Origin: Lunularia cruciata
Taxonomy: Eukaryota > Streptophyta > Marchantiopsida > Lunulariales > Lunulariaceae
Reading direction: 5' to 3'
Length of the DNA stretch: 64,000 nt
Assembly: GCA_948567375.1 (NCBI GenBank)
Contig: OX419759.1
Span: forward strand, 52,739,493-52,803,492
Every line of letters starts with the position of its first letter. The first letter of the stretch is position 1. Below the pieces are notes generated by a model. The model saw only the letters and a program-made list of their open reading frames with translations. It ran no database searches and was not told the DNA's origin. Both the position numbers and the translations under genes were made by a program. This document shows positions 35,017-47,820 of this stretch, piece after piece.

Positions 35017-35089
35017 TTAGTTGGTCCAGAATCTTGAGATCTGAGGGTGCATTGAAGTGGGTCAACAAGCTATTCCACAGCAAAGCAGT

Positions 35090-37820
35090 GGCAGGAGTGA
35101 TATCCATATCAAACGCTAAATTTGCAATGCAGAAGTTTGATGGACAAAAGAAATTTGGACTTTGCCAACCAAAGATGAAGAACCTTCTTGTCCAACAAGG
35201 ACTGCATAGAGCACTAAGAAAAGGACACAAGGAAAAAATGATGAGGATGAGGAAGATAAAGATGCAGATCTCAAAGCTATTAGCACTACTTGTTCGAACC
35301 TTGTTGATGAAGTGCTGTATAATGTTGAGAATGAGGAATCTGCACCAAAACTATAGGCCACACTCAAGAATCTTTATATAACCAAGTCATTGACAAATAG
35401 ACTGTTTCTTAAACAAAAGTTGTATATGTTGTGGATGAAGAAAGGTCAAAGTATTAAAGAGCACCTCAATGCTTTCAACAAAATCATTTCTGAGTTGATG
35501 AGCATAGAGGTTAAGTTAGTAGAGAAAGATAGGGCATTGTTGTTATTGACTTCATTTTCTCCATCATATGAGCATCTAGTCACAACTCTTCTATTTGGTA
35601 AGGATGATATAAACTTTGAGGAGGTCAGTTCAGCATTATTGTCCAATGAGGTGAGAAAAAAGATCAGACCAAGAAAAGAAAAATCCAGAGGCTCTTTTTA
35701 TTGGAGGGAGGACAAGAGAGAGATAGAGAGAGAAAGAGAGATCAGATCAAGAGAAAATTAAGATCCAAGGCTAGAAGTAAAGGTTTCAAAGGCAAGTGTT
35801 GGGTTTGTGGGAAGGTTGGACATTTCAAGGACTGTAACAACAAGGATAAAGGTCACCTTTCTGATCAAGCAAGTATTGCTGAGTCATCTGGTTTTATGAA
35901 TGATGTTCTATGTGTTACCCAAGACAAAGATCAATTTGAGGAATCATGGATTTCGGACTCAGGTTTCTCTAACCATATGTGTCCAAATAAGGAGAGGTTT
36001 CATGAATACAAACCATTAAATGGAGGATCTGTGATAATGGGGAACAACATGGCTTGTAAGGCTATTGGCATTGGTACAATATGCCTTAAGTTGTTTGATG
36101 GTGGTGCAAGGATTCTTGCTGATGTGAGACATGTTCCTGGATTAAGAAAGAATTCTATATCACTAGGCACTTTGGAGTCAAATAGTTGGAGGTGGGGAGC
36201 AGAAAATAGAATACTCAAAGTAACAAATGGAGCATTGGTTGCAATGAATAGCAAGAAGACAGGAAATCTTTATGAGCTGTGTTGGAGTTCTTTATGAGCT
36301 TCATGAGTTATGTTTGGAGATTTAGGGTTACTAGAGAAGTAGAAATTACTATTTATGGAAAAAAGATCTCACTCCCTTATGGCACCTCCGTTTCCATCAT
36401 ATGAGTGAAAGGGGTCTTAGTAAATTGTCCAATAAACAACTTCTTAAGGCTCTTAGAAGTTCTAAGTTAAAATTCTATGAGCATTGTGTAACAAGAAACA
36501 AACAGAGTGTAAGCTTTTCCACAAGAGTTCACAAGGAATTTTAGACTATGGGCATTTTGATCTTTGGTGCCCAGCACTTAAAGCTTCAAAATCTAGAGCA
36601 TTATATTTTGTATCTTTGGTTGATGATTACTCTAGGAGAGTAAAGATCTACACCATGAAGCAAACATCAGAGGTCCTCTCTATCTTTAAAAAGTGGAAGG
36701 CGATGATGGAAAAACAAATGGAAGGAAAGTGAAGTATTTGAGATATGATAAAGGTGGAGAATAAAAACCTTAGAGTTTGGTAGATATTGTAAGTGTGAAC
36801 TGATAATTCATTACTTTAACATACCATGTACCCTTAAAAAAGTGGAGTGGCAGAGCAGATAAATCATACAGTCCTAGAGAGTCTGGGAAGTATGTTAAGC
36901 AACACCAGATTGGAGAAGAGCTTTTGGGCATAAGCTATCAATATGGCTTGTCATTTGGTGAGCATTTCTCCTTCTACCGCTATTGAGTGTAAGACACCTA
37001 TAGACAAATGACCAGGTTGGCATGTTGATTATGCGTCACTTTGATGTTTGGATACATAACTTATGTTCATATTCAATAAGAACAAAGGACAAAGCTAGAT
37101 CCCAAATAAAGACAATGTATATTCTTGGGATGGATACAAAGAAATATAGATTATGTGATCCAAAAAGGTGTTGCCTTGTTGTGAGTAGGTATGTAGTTTT
37201 TGATGAGACTAACATGATGGAGACAATTAAGAGTGTAAAAAATGAGACTTGCAATGGATGAGGAGATGAAATCTTTGGCCAAACCAAACTGAGAGACCTG
37301 AAAAATTTCCTATAGGAAAGAAGGCAATTGGTTGCAGATGGATATTTTGGAGGAAGCAAGGATTTCCAAATCAGGGAAACATCAATACAAATCAAGGCTT
37401 GTAGCAAATTGTTAAAGCCAAAACAAAATATTGACTTCAATGAGATTTTTTCACCAATGGTAAAAATCTCTTCAATTCATGCATTGTTAGTAATAATTGC
37501 TTTCCATAACTCCAATTTGGAGCAACTAGTGTTACAATATCTCTTTTACATGGAGAATTGGAGGAGTGACTTACATGCATCAACCTGAAGGTTTTGTGGT
37601 ACCAAGGAAGGAAAACCTAGTTTGCAGGTTACAAAAGTCTTTATGTGGACTAAACCAAAGTCCAAAACTTTGGTACATGAAATTTGATTCTTTCATATTG
37701 ATGCATGGATATAGAAGAAGTGAGTTGGATTTTTGAGTGTACCTCAACAAGCCACGTGGACCTAGAGTATTTGATTTAATCATTTTGGTACTATATGTGG
37801 ATGATATGTTGATTGCCAAA
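35090..37820 (+). pseudogene. Ty1-copia gag-pol remnant, first piece
   Basis: Domains in order. Gag (35110-35760), including FAMQKFDGQKKF and LYMLWMKKGQS. A zinc knuckle near 35800, CWVCGKVGHFKDC, has three residues instead of four between H and the last C. The aspartic protease core is SWISDSGFSNHM near 35947. Integrase (36360-36730) has the degraded HHCC region and DYSRRVKIY. RT (37281-37820) has DFNEIFSPMVK, PEGFVVPRKENLVC, GLNQSPKLWY and the YVDDML catalytic box near 37795. Frameshifts and stops split it into at least six open pieces, so it is not functional. It ends abruptly just after YVDDMLIA, where a P-S unit begins. RNase H and the 3' LTR are missing. Confidence 0.92.
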
Positions 37821-38122
37821 GAGAAACACGGGATGCACATTTTCAAAAGTAATACTGCAGCTATCAAGTTATATTTCAGATTCATCACTACCCCCTTCCT
37901 CACAATAGGAAAGTTTCTCAATATAGAATTTTATCTCCTTGTGGCTTTTCCCTTTTCCATTTACCCTACCCCAAGACACTCAATAAACACTGCCAAATGT
38001 TGTGTTTACTTTTCCTTCTTGTCTTTTCCCTTTCTCTTTGCAGCTCTGAACTTCATTTTTGTGGCAAATATCTTCAAGTACGACTCCTCCTTTGCTCCAA
38101 TTTTCTTTGTTTGCAATATCTT

Positions 38123-39130
38123 CTAGCTTTGTTGTGTTTTTAAGTCTTCAATTTCCTCCCTTTTTGCTAGGCTAGTGGCCTCAATTTTGGCAAGTCTTAT
38201 CCTAGTCCTTGTATGCATTACCTCCTTCCACATATTGCTATGGCTGTCAAAATTATGTGCAAATTCAAATGCAAACTCTGCAACACTTGTTGACATTTTC
38301 CTCCTCTTCCAAAAATCACCCTCAGCTTCCTTCACCGCTTGCCTTAAATTATTCTCCTTTATGAATATCAGATTTTGCTGCTCCGTGGGTCTACCTCTCC
38401 TAGATGAATCATCATTTACTTCATCTCTTAATCCTTAATTGGATCTCCATGGAATTGAGACGGGCAATGAGTCAAACTCAAAGGGAGTCATATTCTCATC
38501 CTCAAGCTCATCTACCATAGGTAAGGCATGGATAGTATCCTTTGTTTAGTATACTCCTTGGATACAGAGAACTGAAAGCTGATATGGAGTATTGTGAGAC
38601 GTGAAGCTATCCTCATCTCTTAAAAACTTCCAAGAAACAACATAGCCTCCAACCTCCAAGACTCCTACTTCATCTCCTTATTGCAAGCTTACAAAATCAT
38701 CAACAAAGCTATTCCCTCCAACACTTATATTTGCATCTACATCAATATTGGTACTCTTGTCCTCTATTTCCATGGTAATTTCAACAATATCATTCTCATC
38801 TCCTAGACCCATATTTAAAGATGAGGGAGGGAATATATTCTTTTTCTCCACAAACATGATATCCATTTGGTAGCAATGAGGACAACAAAAATTCAATTTA
38901 TTGTCACTGACCAACACTCATTTGATTTCCATTTCAGTGATTTCTCCCCTATGCACTTCTCCCTCCAGTCTCTGGCACACTTCTTGATTAATTTTGCACC
39001 CTTCATACTCTTGGGAAACCCAATACCTAAAGTCATCAAATGATTTGCATAAACAAGAATGTTGTGCTCTTTTGCACCACTTGCTACCCATCATCTCCCC
39101 TATGTATTTGTCTTAAGTGCTCTGAACCCT
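38123..39130 (-). pseudogene. Unrecognised gene remnant in repeat P, copy 2
   Basis: Three minus-strand segments appear to belong together. Segment 1 (about 39115-38932) reads DKYIGEMMGSKWCKRAQHSC, then FDDFRYWVSQEYEGCK, and ends ...EVHRGEITEMEIK before a stop. Segment 2 (38917-38678) is acidic, with CCPHC near its start. Segment 3 (about 38430-38123) has an AT-hook-like RRGRPT followed by a basic helical stretch WKRRKMSTSV, then IRLAKIEATSLAKREEIEDL. Segment 3 differs from copy 3 by 12 bp, in frame. I do not recognise the family. It could be an accessory protein of a DNA transposon or a captured host gene. No transposase or helicase motif is present. Confidence 0.4.
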
Positions 39131-39799
39131 TGATGTAGTCAAAAAGTTGCATATAGCACCGAGGAATCAAACAAAATCAATCATCAAGTTGCTGCTACTG
39201 CTTTGTTTATTGGAAAAGATTTACTTGCGGCTTGAGGAATTTTATCTACATATCATCAACATCTCATCATAGGAGAAGGCACATTCCTTGGAGGATTCAA
39301 CAGAGGAAGCTTATTTAGAGGACAAGGCATACAAGACCAGTTATTCATGAAAGGAGGAGGCACTACTAATACCATTCTCAAAAGACTTAGAAATCTCAAG
39401 TTTGGACTAACATTTTAAGGAAGTTGGACAATATGATGGATAAGAATGTGCACTCAATGATCAAGACTCAGTATGATCTAGACTGTTTTCTAAAAATTTA
39501 CATGTGTTTGGATGAGCTACAAAAAAATTGGAGCATAAATAACCATCTATAAATTGCTATATATATATATATTTGAACCAATTCTATGTTATCAAAGTAT
39601 CAAGATTAAAATCTGCAAAGTTGGCACACATATGCACAAAATCAGCAACAAGAACATCCTTAATTTCTTGATATGCAGGCCAAAGGTGTCTCTATTCTTT
39701 GAACATGGATGATTGCAAATTGAACCTGTAGCTGTGGAAAAAACTACTTTGACTTCTGAATTTGAATCTCAATTTCATTTGCAAGAGGAGAAAATTGCT

Positions 39800-41549
39800 A
39801 ATATAAAGGTAAAGGCAGCTTCAAATTTTGAAATTTGAAAGTGTAAAACCAAAGCACTCTATTCTTTCACATGACAATTTTTTATATTTGGGACCAGTAA
39901 ACCCAGAACTCCTTACTTCCATGTGTCCATTATTTACAAAACCATCTGTTACATTTGAATTCATTCTTAGCTTTGTATGCATGGCTCCTTAAACCCTATT
40001 TTTTTTTACATAATAATTTGTCCCGGATAAAATAAAATATCTCATATCAGGGTGATGCTTTTCTATGGACGATACTGGAATTGTGTGTGCCCTATTTGTG
40101 GGACACCCGAGCTTTCTTTTTCCAGGACCAGCCTGCAGTTATCTTCTATAGTTTTTTTGGACGGAAGCGTCGTATTGTTCCACTACGGATAATTTGTAAT
40201 TTTTACACTATTCTCTATAACTATCAATAACTTTCACTCAAGTATGAAAATTTTCACTTTTCAATTTATGATTTTCATGTAGAATTTAAATTTTCATGAG
40301 GGTACACTCAGCTAGATCATTCTTACCTTCAAAACTAATACACTCATTGTTAGAATGGTCAATCTGAAAGTCATCAAGAAAAATCATGTCAAAACCATTT
40401 TTTAAACGAATAAGCTAAAGATATTTTTGTCTTTAAACAATTTTGTAATGGAAAATTTCAAAAATATTGATATTTTCACTTTTTGTAATCTTATCAAACT
40501 GCTATAGTAATAATTATGTGCAGCGCATTAGAACTTACTAATTGATTGTGTAAAAACATACATTCGCAATCGCAACAGATTTGATCCTTGATTTCATAAT
40601 TCAACGATATTCCAAGAGCCTCAGGATCTTTCGATGCCGTTATATTATTCATTGATCTTCAACTTGTGGCAATGTTTTTGACATTCAAATTCTAGACCCT
40701 CATGTTTGTGTATCAATATTGTCATTGTATACCGTCAAAATCTACATAGCTCTCATCTTGCGCGTGGGTACTATCAGATAACAAGTGGAGACATCCATGT
40801 CACTACTTCATTCTCTTATAACCCACCAAACCTTCGGCTGACGATGTACATTTATATCAGACTTCTGTAGATAAAACGAGTGTAAAGTAGGAATACCAAT
40901 CCATATGTAGATCAAAATTCACAACACATATTCCAGTAGATCAGCTGTGTTGCACAGCTTTTTTAAGTTCTAATTTATATCAAAGATTCGTACTTAATTC
41001 AGTGATTGAGTGATTCATTTTGACTCTTTGAGAACTTTTTTGAGTGCTTCATGTACCCTATCTAAGCAACTTTTGAGTTAATGATATCAATCATTCATAC
41101 TATTTGAGTTGGCCATTGTGTCATTCATTTTGACTTTTCGCGTGCTTGTTTGAGTGCTTCATTTGGATTTGGAAAGGCAACATTTGGATCGAGGGAACTC
41201 TACATGAAGTCACTGCGATTGGATATGATAGATTCTACAAATGAGAGTTTGATGGACTCGGGTATAAACTCTAGATATGGGTCAGTTGTGTGATCGTTAA
41301 GCTAAAGTTCGCTTTGAAAACTTGCGGATGCTAGACTCCACATTGTAGACAGTAATATCCGGCCCTTTCAAATTGCGTTTAATGTGCCCGATGCACATGT
41401 TCCTTGCTATATGGTGATTTTTATTCTTTTTTCCTTATCTTTCTTATGTGATACGTGTGGTTTGGTGGTGCGGAGTATAACATATCAGTAATGATCAAAT
41501 TATATTATTTCTATAAGAAACAGGAAAATCTCATAAAGGTCCGATTCAG
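39800..41549 (+). repeat. Repeat S copy 1
   Basis: Matches 49090-50840. Its right half (40540-41480) aligns in pieces with repeat R at about 31490-31600, 32570-32650, 33490-33600 and 33745-33905, but lacks the GC-rich core of R. S is therefore probably an internally deleted relative of R. No open frame of note. Confidence 0.7.
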
Positions 41550-42979
41550 AAATAAAAAAATATAAAAGAAAATGTCATAAAGTAGTTCTTTATTTGGAAA
41601 AAAGATCAAGAATGTAAATTTACGGATGTAGCGGAAGCGTGGGTGGTTTTAACGGACTCGTTGGACTCGCGTACAGAATTCACATTACAAAAATTTCTCG
41701 TTGGGTACCGGTACATTGCCATGGCCATAATCTATTGAATAAGTATTAAGTAAACAAGATATAATAATCAAATCGTATTTTACATAGTCATAATATCTAT
41801 AAATCCAATCTCTTTTCAAAGATAATATATATGTATTATCTGTAGGGTTTCCAATCTGCTTTTTAGTTGCATGGATACGTATCTTAAATTATAATCTTGT
41901 TGATTGAAATTCAAGGTAAATTCTCTCTCCGTATGTTAAATATGTCAACTGTTTCTTATTTGAGAATTGTTATGGGTGGGAGCTCTTTTGGAGACATACT
42001 TGTAACCAATTTATTGGTCTATGCTCTACTTGTCTCCTCTTGCGATATCATTTCAATTTTCCTTGAATATTTGCAAGGAAAGAAGGTAGAGATGAATCTG
42101 GTGGCTCTAGTTTCTGAAAAGTGTTTGTGCTTTGATTTTTGGCATCCTTGCATATGATATAGTTACTCTTTGCCTTGATATTCTTCTCTTTCTTGACCTT
42201 GTCTGCACATGCTGATTCTCTTGGTCAAATCAAATCTCTTTCTCAATTAATGCAGTTGGTGTAGATCCAATTTCTTCAAAAGTTACACAATGTATGTTGT
42301 ATCCACCTTTGTTGACGATGACATATGAACAAACCAAATCTATTGTCTTCATGATGGTGGTCGAGGATAGTTAGTAACAACTTGCTCTAGTACTTTAAAA
42401 TTCAAACATAGATTTATATAACAAGTTTTCTTTTGGGTTCCATCACTTTGGTGCACAATGCCTAAGAGCTCTAAAATTGTAAAAGGCTTCATGATTCAAA
42501 TTCTATCTTGGTGGTATGATCCTTCACCACGGAAAAATACTAGCATTGGTCTCTTGGCAAATACCTTAATGAGACATATATAATAGGAAATAGCACTAGG
42601 AACCTTTTGAACCACAAACATTGATTCCTCTTTTTCTACAAAATATTCTTGTGTTACCCAAACAAGAACCTAATCAATCTTTTATACATGATATGATGGT
42701 AGAGTTGTTAAACACTTAGTATTGGCATGGCCTAGTATACAGCAGGTACTACACCAAATTTATGTAGATGAGTATGAAGGTAATCTCATTCATTCGTTTC
42801 ACAAACTATGTTGAATTTAAAGTAAGAAATTTTTAATGAGCTCCTCCAACTTATTGTCCATTTTCTCAAAGGCCTGTGGAGCTACCATAAGTTTATCTCT
42901 TCCTTATCCTTTTTTCTCTCTTTGGTGCTCCCACTCATCTTAAGATGAAGATGACCTTGACAAAGAGAAAGTTCTAGAA
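41550..42979. other. Unique stretch T between S and R copy 2
   Basis: AT-rich. A plus-strand open frame at 41897-42157 (86 aa) is hydrophobic and unrecognised. On the minus strand near 42500-42650 an open stretch reads EKEESMFVVQKVPSAISYY, then FAKRPMLVFFRGEG, broken on both sides. It may be a decayed protein, but it matches no family I know. Confidence 0.35.
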
Positions 42980-45770
42980 GAACTCAAATGAATGAAAAAA
43001 TAGTAACCTTTGTGAAGACATCTTCTTCTTATTGCTTCTCCACCTTCCATTTAACACCATTAGCTATTATCTAGATGTGGAAATTGGCATGATAATATTT
43101 TGAAGGATATTATATATGATGGTCTAAATGGATCAGATAGACATGTTACCAAAATAGTACTTTAAGTAATAGTGTAGAGGTCTAAAACATACTAGAAACT
43201 TCAAAGCCAATTTTGGAGGCCTAAATGGCTGAATTAGGCCTCAAAGAATGGTCAACCCCCTTTCAATGATAGACATTGCGGCCATCAAGGGGAAATTGAA
43301 AGGGGTGGAGTTCACTGACATGTCACCAATCCATGTATCTGATTCAAGGTGCAACTCCCTTTGAGTAGATACTCTTTGCCAAGGTGTTCCTTTGGGGTCT
43401 TGGCGGAATTTTGAGGCCGTTTGGGTTATGGGTTAAGTGAATATGAAGGCCGGGTTACTACTCAAGCCTTAAGCAGGCCTCACGTTTGAGATTTAAGAGG
43501 GTTGATCCAATTCTATTTGAGATTTAGTTCCACGTGGGAGGAACAACCTCAACTCGTTCTAGTTTTCAACTCTTTTTCTTAAGGCAATAAAATAGGGTGA
43601 CTGCACTTGAGACGAGTGTCGATTAGGGTAACCCTTATTTGACGCTCTCCTCTATGTTGATCTCTTCCTTTTCCATCATGGATTTGTGATTCTTACTTTC
43701 AACCTGGAACCTTTAGAGATCGAGTGTATAGGTTTTGAAATTTCTATCAAAAGACAATCCATACATCCTTTTTGCTCTAAATTCCAAATGATGTAGCAAC
43801 TGATAATTGGAAACAGAATAAGGGACTTTTCTCAAGGTCGAAGCGTGGTAGAGAGTATTACTTCATGTAAAAATATGAAACTTGGCATAAAAACATTCAG
43901 TTGCAATGAGACTTGAAATTAGAATATCTCTCACGATAAAAATTAAAACTTACTCTAATTGATAGTCTAAAAATATAAATAGGCAATGGCAACAATTTTG
44001 ATCCTTGATTTTCATAATTCAACTATATTCACGAGCTTCAGGACCTTTCAATGCCGTCATCTTTTTCATCGATCTTCAACTTGAAGGCACTTCCCTTGTG
44101 AAAGGTGCCAAAGGTTATTGACCCCAGTTACGAGAAATGAAGATTTTGTTTTGAATGCCCCTTTCGTCCTGTCATGTTACCGACCGGGGATCAACGGGTT
44201 GTATTCTCGTTTATATTACCATTTGCGGAAATATGAATTTCGGCTATGGCGACTGCCGAAGAAACGGATGTGCGATGCCGCGCAACGAGAGATTTGCACC
44301 ATGGGAATCGAGCTCCATGGTTCAAGGGGCCCGCATCTTCACTTTGGGGATGATGAACGCCGATACTCATATTGGGTGTGTTCGTGAAGGTCCGCTTGAA
44401 TTCTCTGACAGAGTACGTCAGTCCATATGAGGATGGGGTATTTATTGGATCCTTTGTAGACTCTATGGTAGAGGTCCCTATTCTGATTCAAATTTTGTTC
44501 TACATCTCTTGTTACGATGTGATCACGTTGCAAACCGTTACCATCAGGTTGTTTCGTTTGAGTAGACGTTTGGGACAAACCGTCGATTTGGACTGAGAAC
44601 TACATCAGCTGAACAACTGAGATTGAGACTGATGCTGGTTAGTCTGAAATCGAACCCAATCTCATGAGAACGTACAATGAATGTCCCAAAGTTCAGACTT
44701 CATTAATTTCCATATCAACATGGAACCTTACATATTAAAACTTAACACCGATAGCATTTACAGATAAGATTGTTACTCATTTCTTCCCTGATGAGTAGAT
44801 TGCCTCTTCAAAAGCAGCGGAGACTCCGTTATGCGGACCGGCCGGTGGATCATGCATAAACCTCCGAAATCCAGGAACTACAGAAGAATATCACGTTCTC
44901 CAACAGTAGAGTGGAATTCAATATTTATCACGTTATCGCTTTCACAAATTTGATATGAGATCCTCGCTGATGTGGCATCCGCATCGTTTTGCGTTCTTTC
45001 TCTTGGCCCACACGGGCAATTGGAGCTTGTGGAAATTTTGTACGATCATATATTGATACGTGACAACCAACTTTTGCGAATTCCAGACCCTCATGTTTGG
45101 GTATCCATAATATAATCGTATCATCCCGATACCGTTTCTATCTATACAGTTTGTTGCAGACCCACTTTGTAGCAAACCACGTATCTGAAGAAGCTCTCCA
45201 TACCGTCTGGTATGGGTGTCGGTTTTCTCCCTAGCACCTTTCCTTATTTGAACGTGTATATCAATCTCAAGCTAGAGTCTTGATTGATCAGCGTAACTCG
45301 CCGTAGGCCATGATCTAGAAACTCTTTACCTGTAAAATCAACAATGATCATGCATTCCATCTGCACTTCGAAAGAACATTGAACAATCTAACAAGAGCTC
45401 GTTCACCAAAGCATACGTTTGAAATGATCATGTGGACTGTCCTAGAAACGATTGTCTAGCTAGAACGGTATTTCTGGAGGCTGATGGTGATGACATTCAC
45501 AAATGGCAGACTAAAGATGTCACCTGTAAAGGTATTAGCCGATCTGATAGTACCAACGTCACTGTTGTCCAGGGCTGCAAGGATGTCATAATCTCTAGAT
45601 CATCCACGATCGTTGCATGCGCTGATACATAATCAGGTTTCTCAGCACCCGTATACTCCACCATCGTAGGAAGCTCCAGTACATAGTACATATGTCTAAT
45701 CTGATCTATATGTATGTGAAGGCCGGCTTACCACGTAGGCCGTCCTAGACTTAACCAATGACTTCGATAA
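42980..45770 (+). repeat. Repeat R copy 2 (2.8 kb)
   Basis: Near-identical partner of 30490-33264, about 12.5 kb away in the same orientation. At its right end it joins a copia RT fragment at 45777, so the R-related sequence found to the right of copy 1 is missing. Confidence 0.88.
44118..44578. other. Multi-frame open GC-rich core of repeat R, copy 2
   Basis: Counterpart of 31635-32079. The two plus-strand frames remain open (44118-44387, 44155-44430) with a few amino-acid changes, while the long minus-strand frame is shortened by a frame change. If one of these is coding, the plus-strand frames are better candidates. No domain recognised. Confidence 0.3.
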
Positions 45771-45776
45771 GGAGTT

Positions 45777-45962
45777 ATGGACTAAACCAAAGTCCAAGAC
45801 TTAGGTACATGAAATTTGGGTATAAACTCTAGTTTGGGTTTGTGGAAATGGGTACATGAAATTGACTTAGGTACATGAAATTTGGCTCTAAACTTAAGTT
45901 TTGGACTTAACCAAAGTCTTGGACTAGACCAAAGTCCATGACTTTGGTACATGAAATTTGAT
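45777..45962 (+). repeat. Mini-repeat array from copia RT sequence
   Basis: Variants of GGACTAAACCAAAGTCC and GGTACATGAAATTTG, which occur once in the copia RT at 37647-37688, are repeated three to four times here with partial deletions. They are local duplications of a copia segment of about 45 bp. Confidence 0.8.
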
Positions 45963-46743
45963 TCTTTCATGTTGAAGCATGGATATAAAGGAACTGAAAT
46001 GATTTTTGAGTGTACCTCAAGAAGCTATGTGGACCTAGAGTATTTGATTTTATCATTTTGGTACTACATGTGGATGATATGTTGATTGCCATGGAGGTTA
46101 TGGTTAAGGTGGAGAAATTGAAAGAAAAACTTGGTTAGGAGTTTGATATGAAGGATTTATCTTCTTCAAAGGTGGTGCTCGGGATTGAAATCCACCAGGA
46201 TAAGAGCAAAGGAAAGTTATGGATATCTGAAAGGAGATATTTGGAAAAGTTACTTGCTCATTTTGGCATGGAAAATGCAAAACCAGTGAGCACTCCAATG
46301 GCAAGTCATTTAAGGATATAGCTTGAGCAATGACCATCAAATGAGGAGGAGAGAAAATTAATGTCAAATATTCCTTATGAGTGCTATTTGGAGTTTAATG
46401 ATGCTATGGTCTGCACTAGACCAGACATCTCACATGCTTTGAGTATGGTGAGCATATACATGGCAAATCTAGAGAAACAACATGTATAAATTTTGATGTG
46501 GATAGTTTGTTACTTGAAAGGGACTATAAATATTGGCATTTTCTTTGATGTGTAGAAGGACCAAGAAGGAGAAATTATAGGGTATGTAGACTCTGATTTT
46601 GCAGGAGACTTGGATAAGAGAAGGTCTGCAACATGATTTATTTTTACACTAGTGGTGCAGTAAGTTGGAAGTCTACTCTCTAATCTATTGTTGCTCTTTC
46701 TACTACAAATGCAGAATATATGGCAACAACTGGGGCTACCAAC
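45963..46743 (+). pseudogene. Ty1-copia RT/RNase H remnant, second piece
   Basis: Continues the RT from the region that ends the first piece and goes on into RNase H. Motifs: GKLWISERRYLEKLLAHFGM, KPVSTPMASHL, TRPDISHALSMV, YVDSDFAGDLDKRRSAT and AEYMATTGAT near 46710-46740. Stops and frameshifts are frequent. It overlaps the first piece by about 180 bp of RT, so it comes from a second copia copy or a duplicated part. It ends where the second P-S unit begins. Confidence 0.88.
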
Positions 46744-46989
46744 GAGAAACACGGGATGCACATTTGCATAAGTTATACTGCAGCTATAGAGTTAGATTTC
46801 AGATTCATCACTACTCCCTTCCTCACAATAGGAAAGTTTTTCAATATAGAATTTCCCTTTTCCCTTTTCCATTTACCCTACCCTAAGACACTCAATAAAC
46901 ACTGCCAAATGTTGTGTTTACTTTTACTTCTTGTCTTTTTCCTTTCTCTTTGCAGCTCTGAACTTCATTTTTGTGGCAAATATCTTTCA

Positions 46990-47350
46990 CTACAACTCCT
47001 CCTTTGCTCCAATTTTCTTTGGATGCAATATCTTCAAGCTTTGTTGTGTTTTTAAGTCTTCAATTTCCTCCCCTTTTGCTAGGCTAGTGGCCTCAATTTT
47101 TGCAAGTCTTATCCTAGTCCTTGTATCCATTACCTCCTTCCACATATTTCTATGGTTGTCAAAATTATGTGCAAATTCAAATGCAAACTCTGCATTTGAA
47201 TTTGCAACACTTCTTGACATTTTCCTCCTCTTCCAAAACTCACCCTCCGCTTCCTTCACCCCTTGCCTTAAATTATTCTCCTTTAGAAATATCAGATTTT
47301 GCTGCTTGGTGGGTCTACCTCTCCTAGATGAATCATCATTTACTTCATCT
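46990..47350 (-). pseudogene. Unrecognised AT-hook/helical remnant in repeat P, copy 3
   Basis: The longest version of segment 3 of the P gene remnant. It reads NDDSSRRGRPTKQQ, then WKRRKMSRSV, then IRLAKIEATSLAKGEEIEDL, and ends ...KKIGAKEEL at 46990. It is basic and mostly helical by composition, with an AT-hook-like GRP core that could bind DNA. A stop lies upstream of the first residue given, so it is probably an exon or a truncated frame. Family unknown. Confidence 0.4.
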
Positions 47351-47820
47351 ATTAACCCTTAATTGGACCTCCATGGAATTGAGACGGCAATGAGTCAAAC
47401 TCAAAGGGAGTCATATTCTCATCCTCTAGCTCATCTACCATAGGTAAGGCATGGGTAGTCTCCTTTGGCTAGTGTCGTCCTTGGATACATAGAACTGAAA
47501 GCTGATATTGAGTATTATGAGATGTGAAGCTATCCTCATCTTTTTAAAAACTCCCAAGAAACAACATAGCCTCCAACCTCCAAGACTCCTACTTCATCTC
47601 CTTATTGCACGCTTGCAAAATCATTAACAAAGCTATCCTCTCCAACACTTATATTTGCATCTACATCAATATTGGTACTCTTGTCCTCAATTCCCATGGT
47701 AATTTCAACAATATCATTCTCATCTCCAAGATCCATATTTCAAAATGAGGGAGGGAATATATTTCCTTTCCCCCAAAACATGATATCCATTCGATAGCAA
47801 TGAGGACAACACATTCAATT

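Larger units (their letters stand above)
37821..41549. mobile_element. P-S composite repeat unit, copy 1 (3.7 kb)
   Basis: Starts at GAGAAACACGGGATGCAC inside a copia RT and ends at about CCGATTCAGAAA. The same unit with the same left end occurs at 46744-50840, but inside a copia RNase H. Identical ends at two different host positions indicate a mobile unit. No clear terminal inverted repeats, LTRs or target-site duplications were seen, so its class is unknown. It consists of part P (to about 39800), with minus-strand gene remnants, and part S, related to the ends of repeat R. Confidence 0.7.

Noticed and set aside
37821-41549. Helitron
   Set aside because: The ends are precise and no target duplication was seen, which would fit, but no CTRR end with adjacent hairpin could be recognised in either orientation and no Rep/helicase is present.
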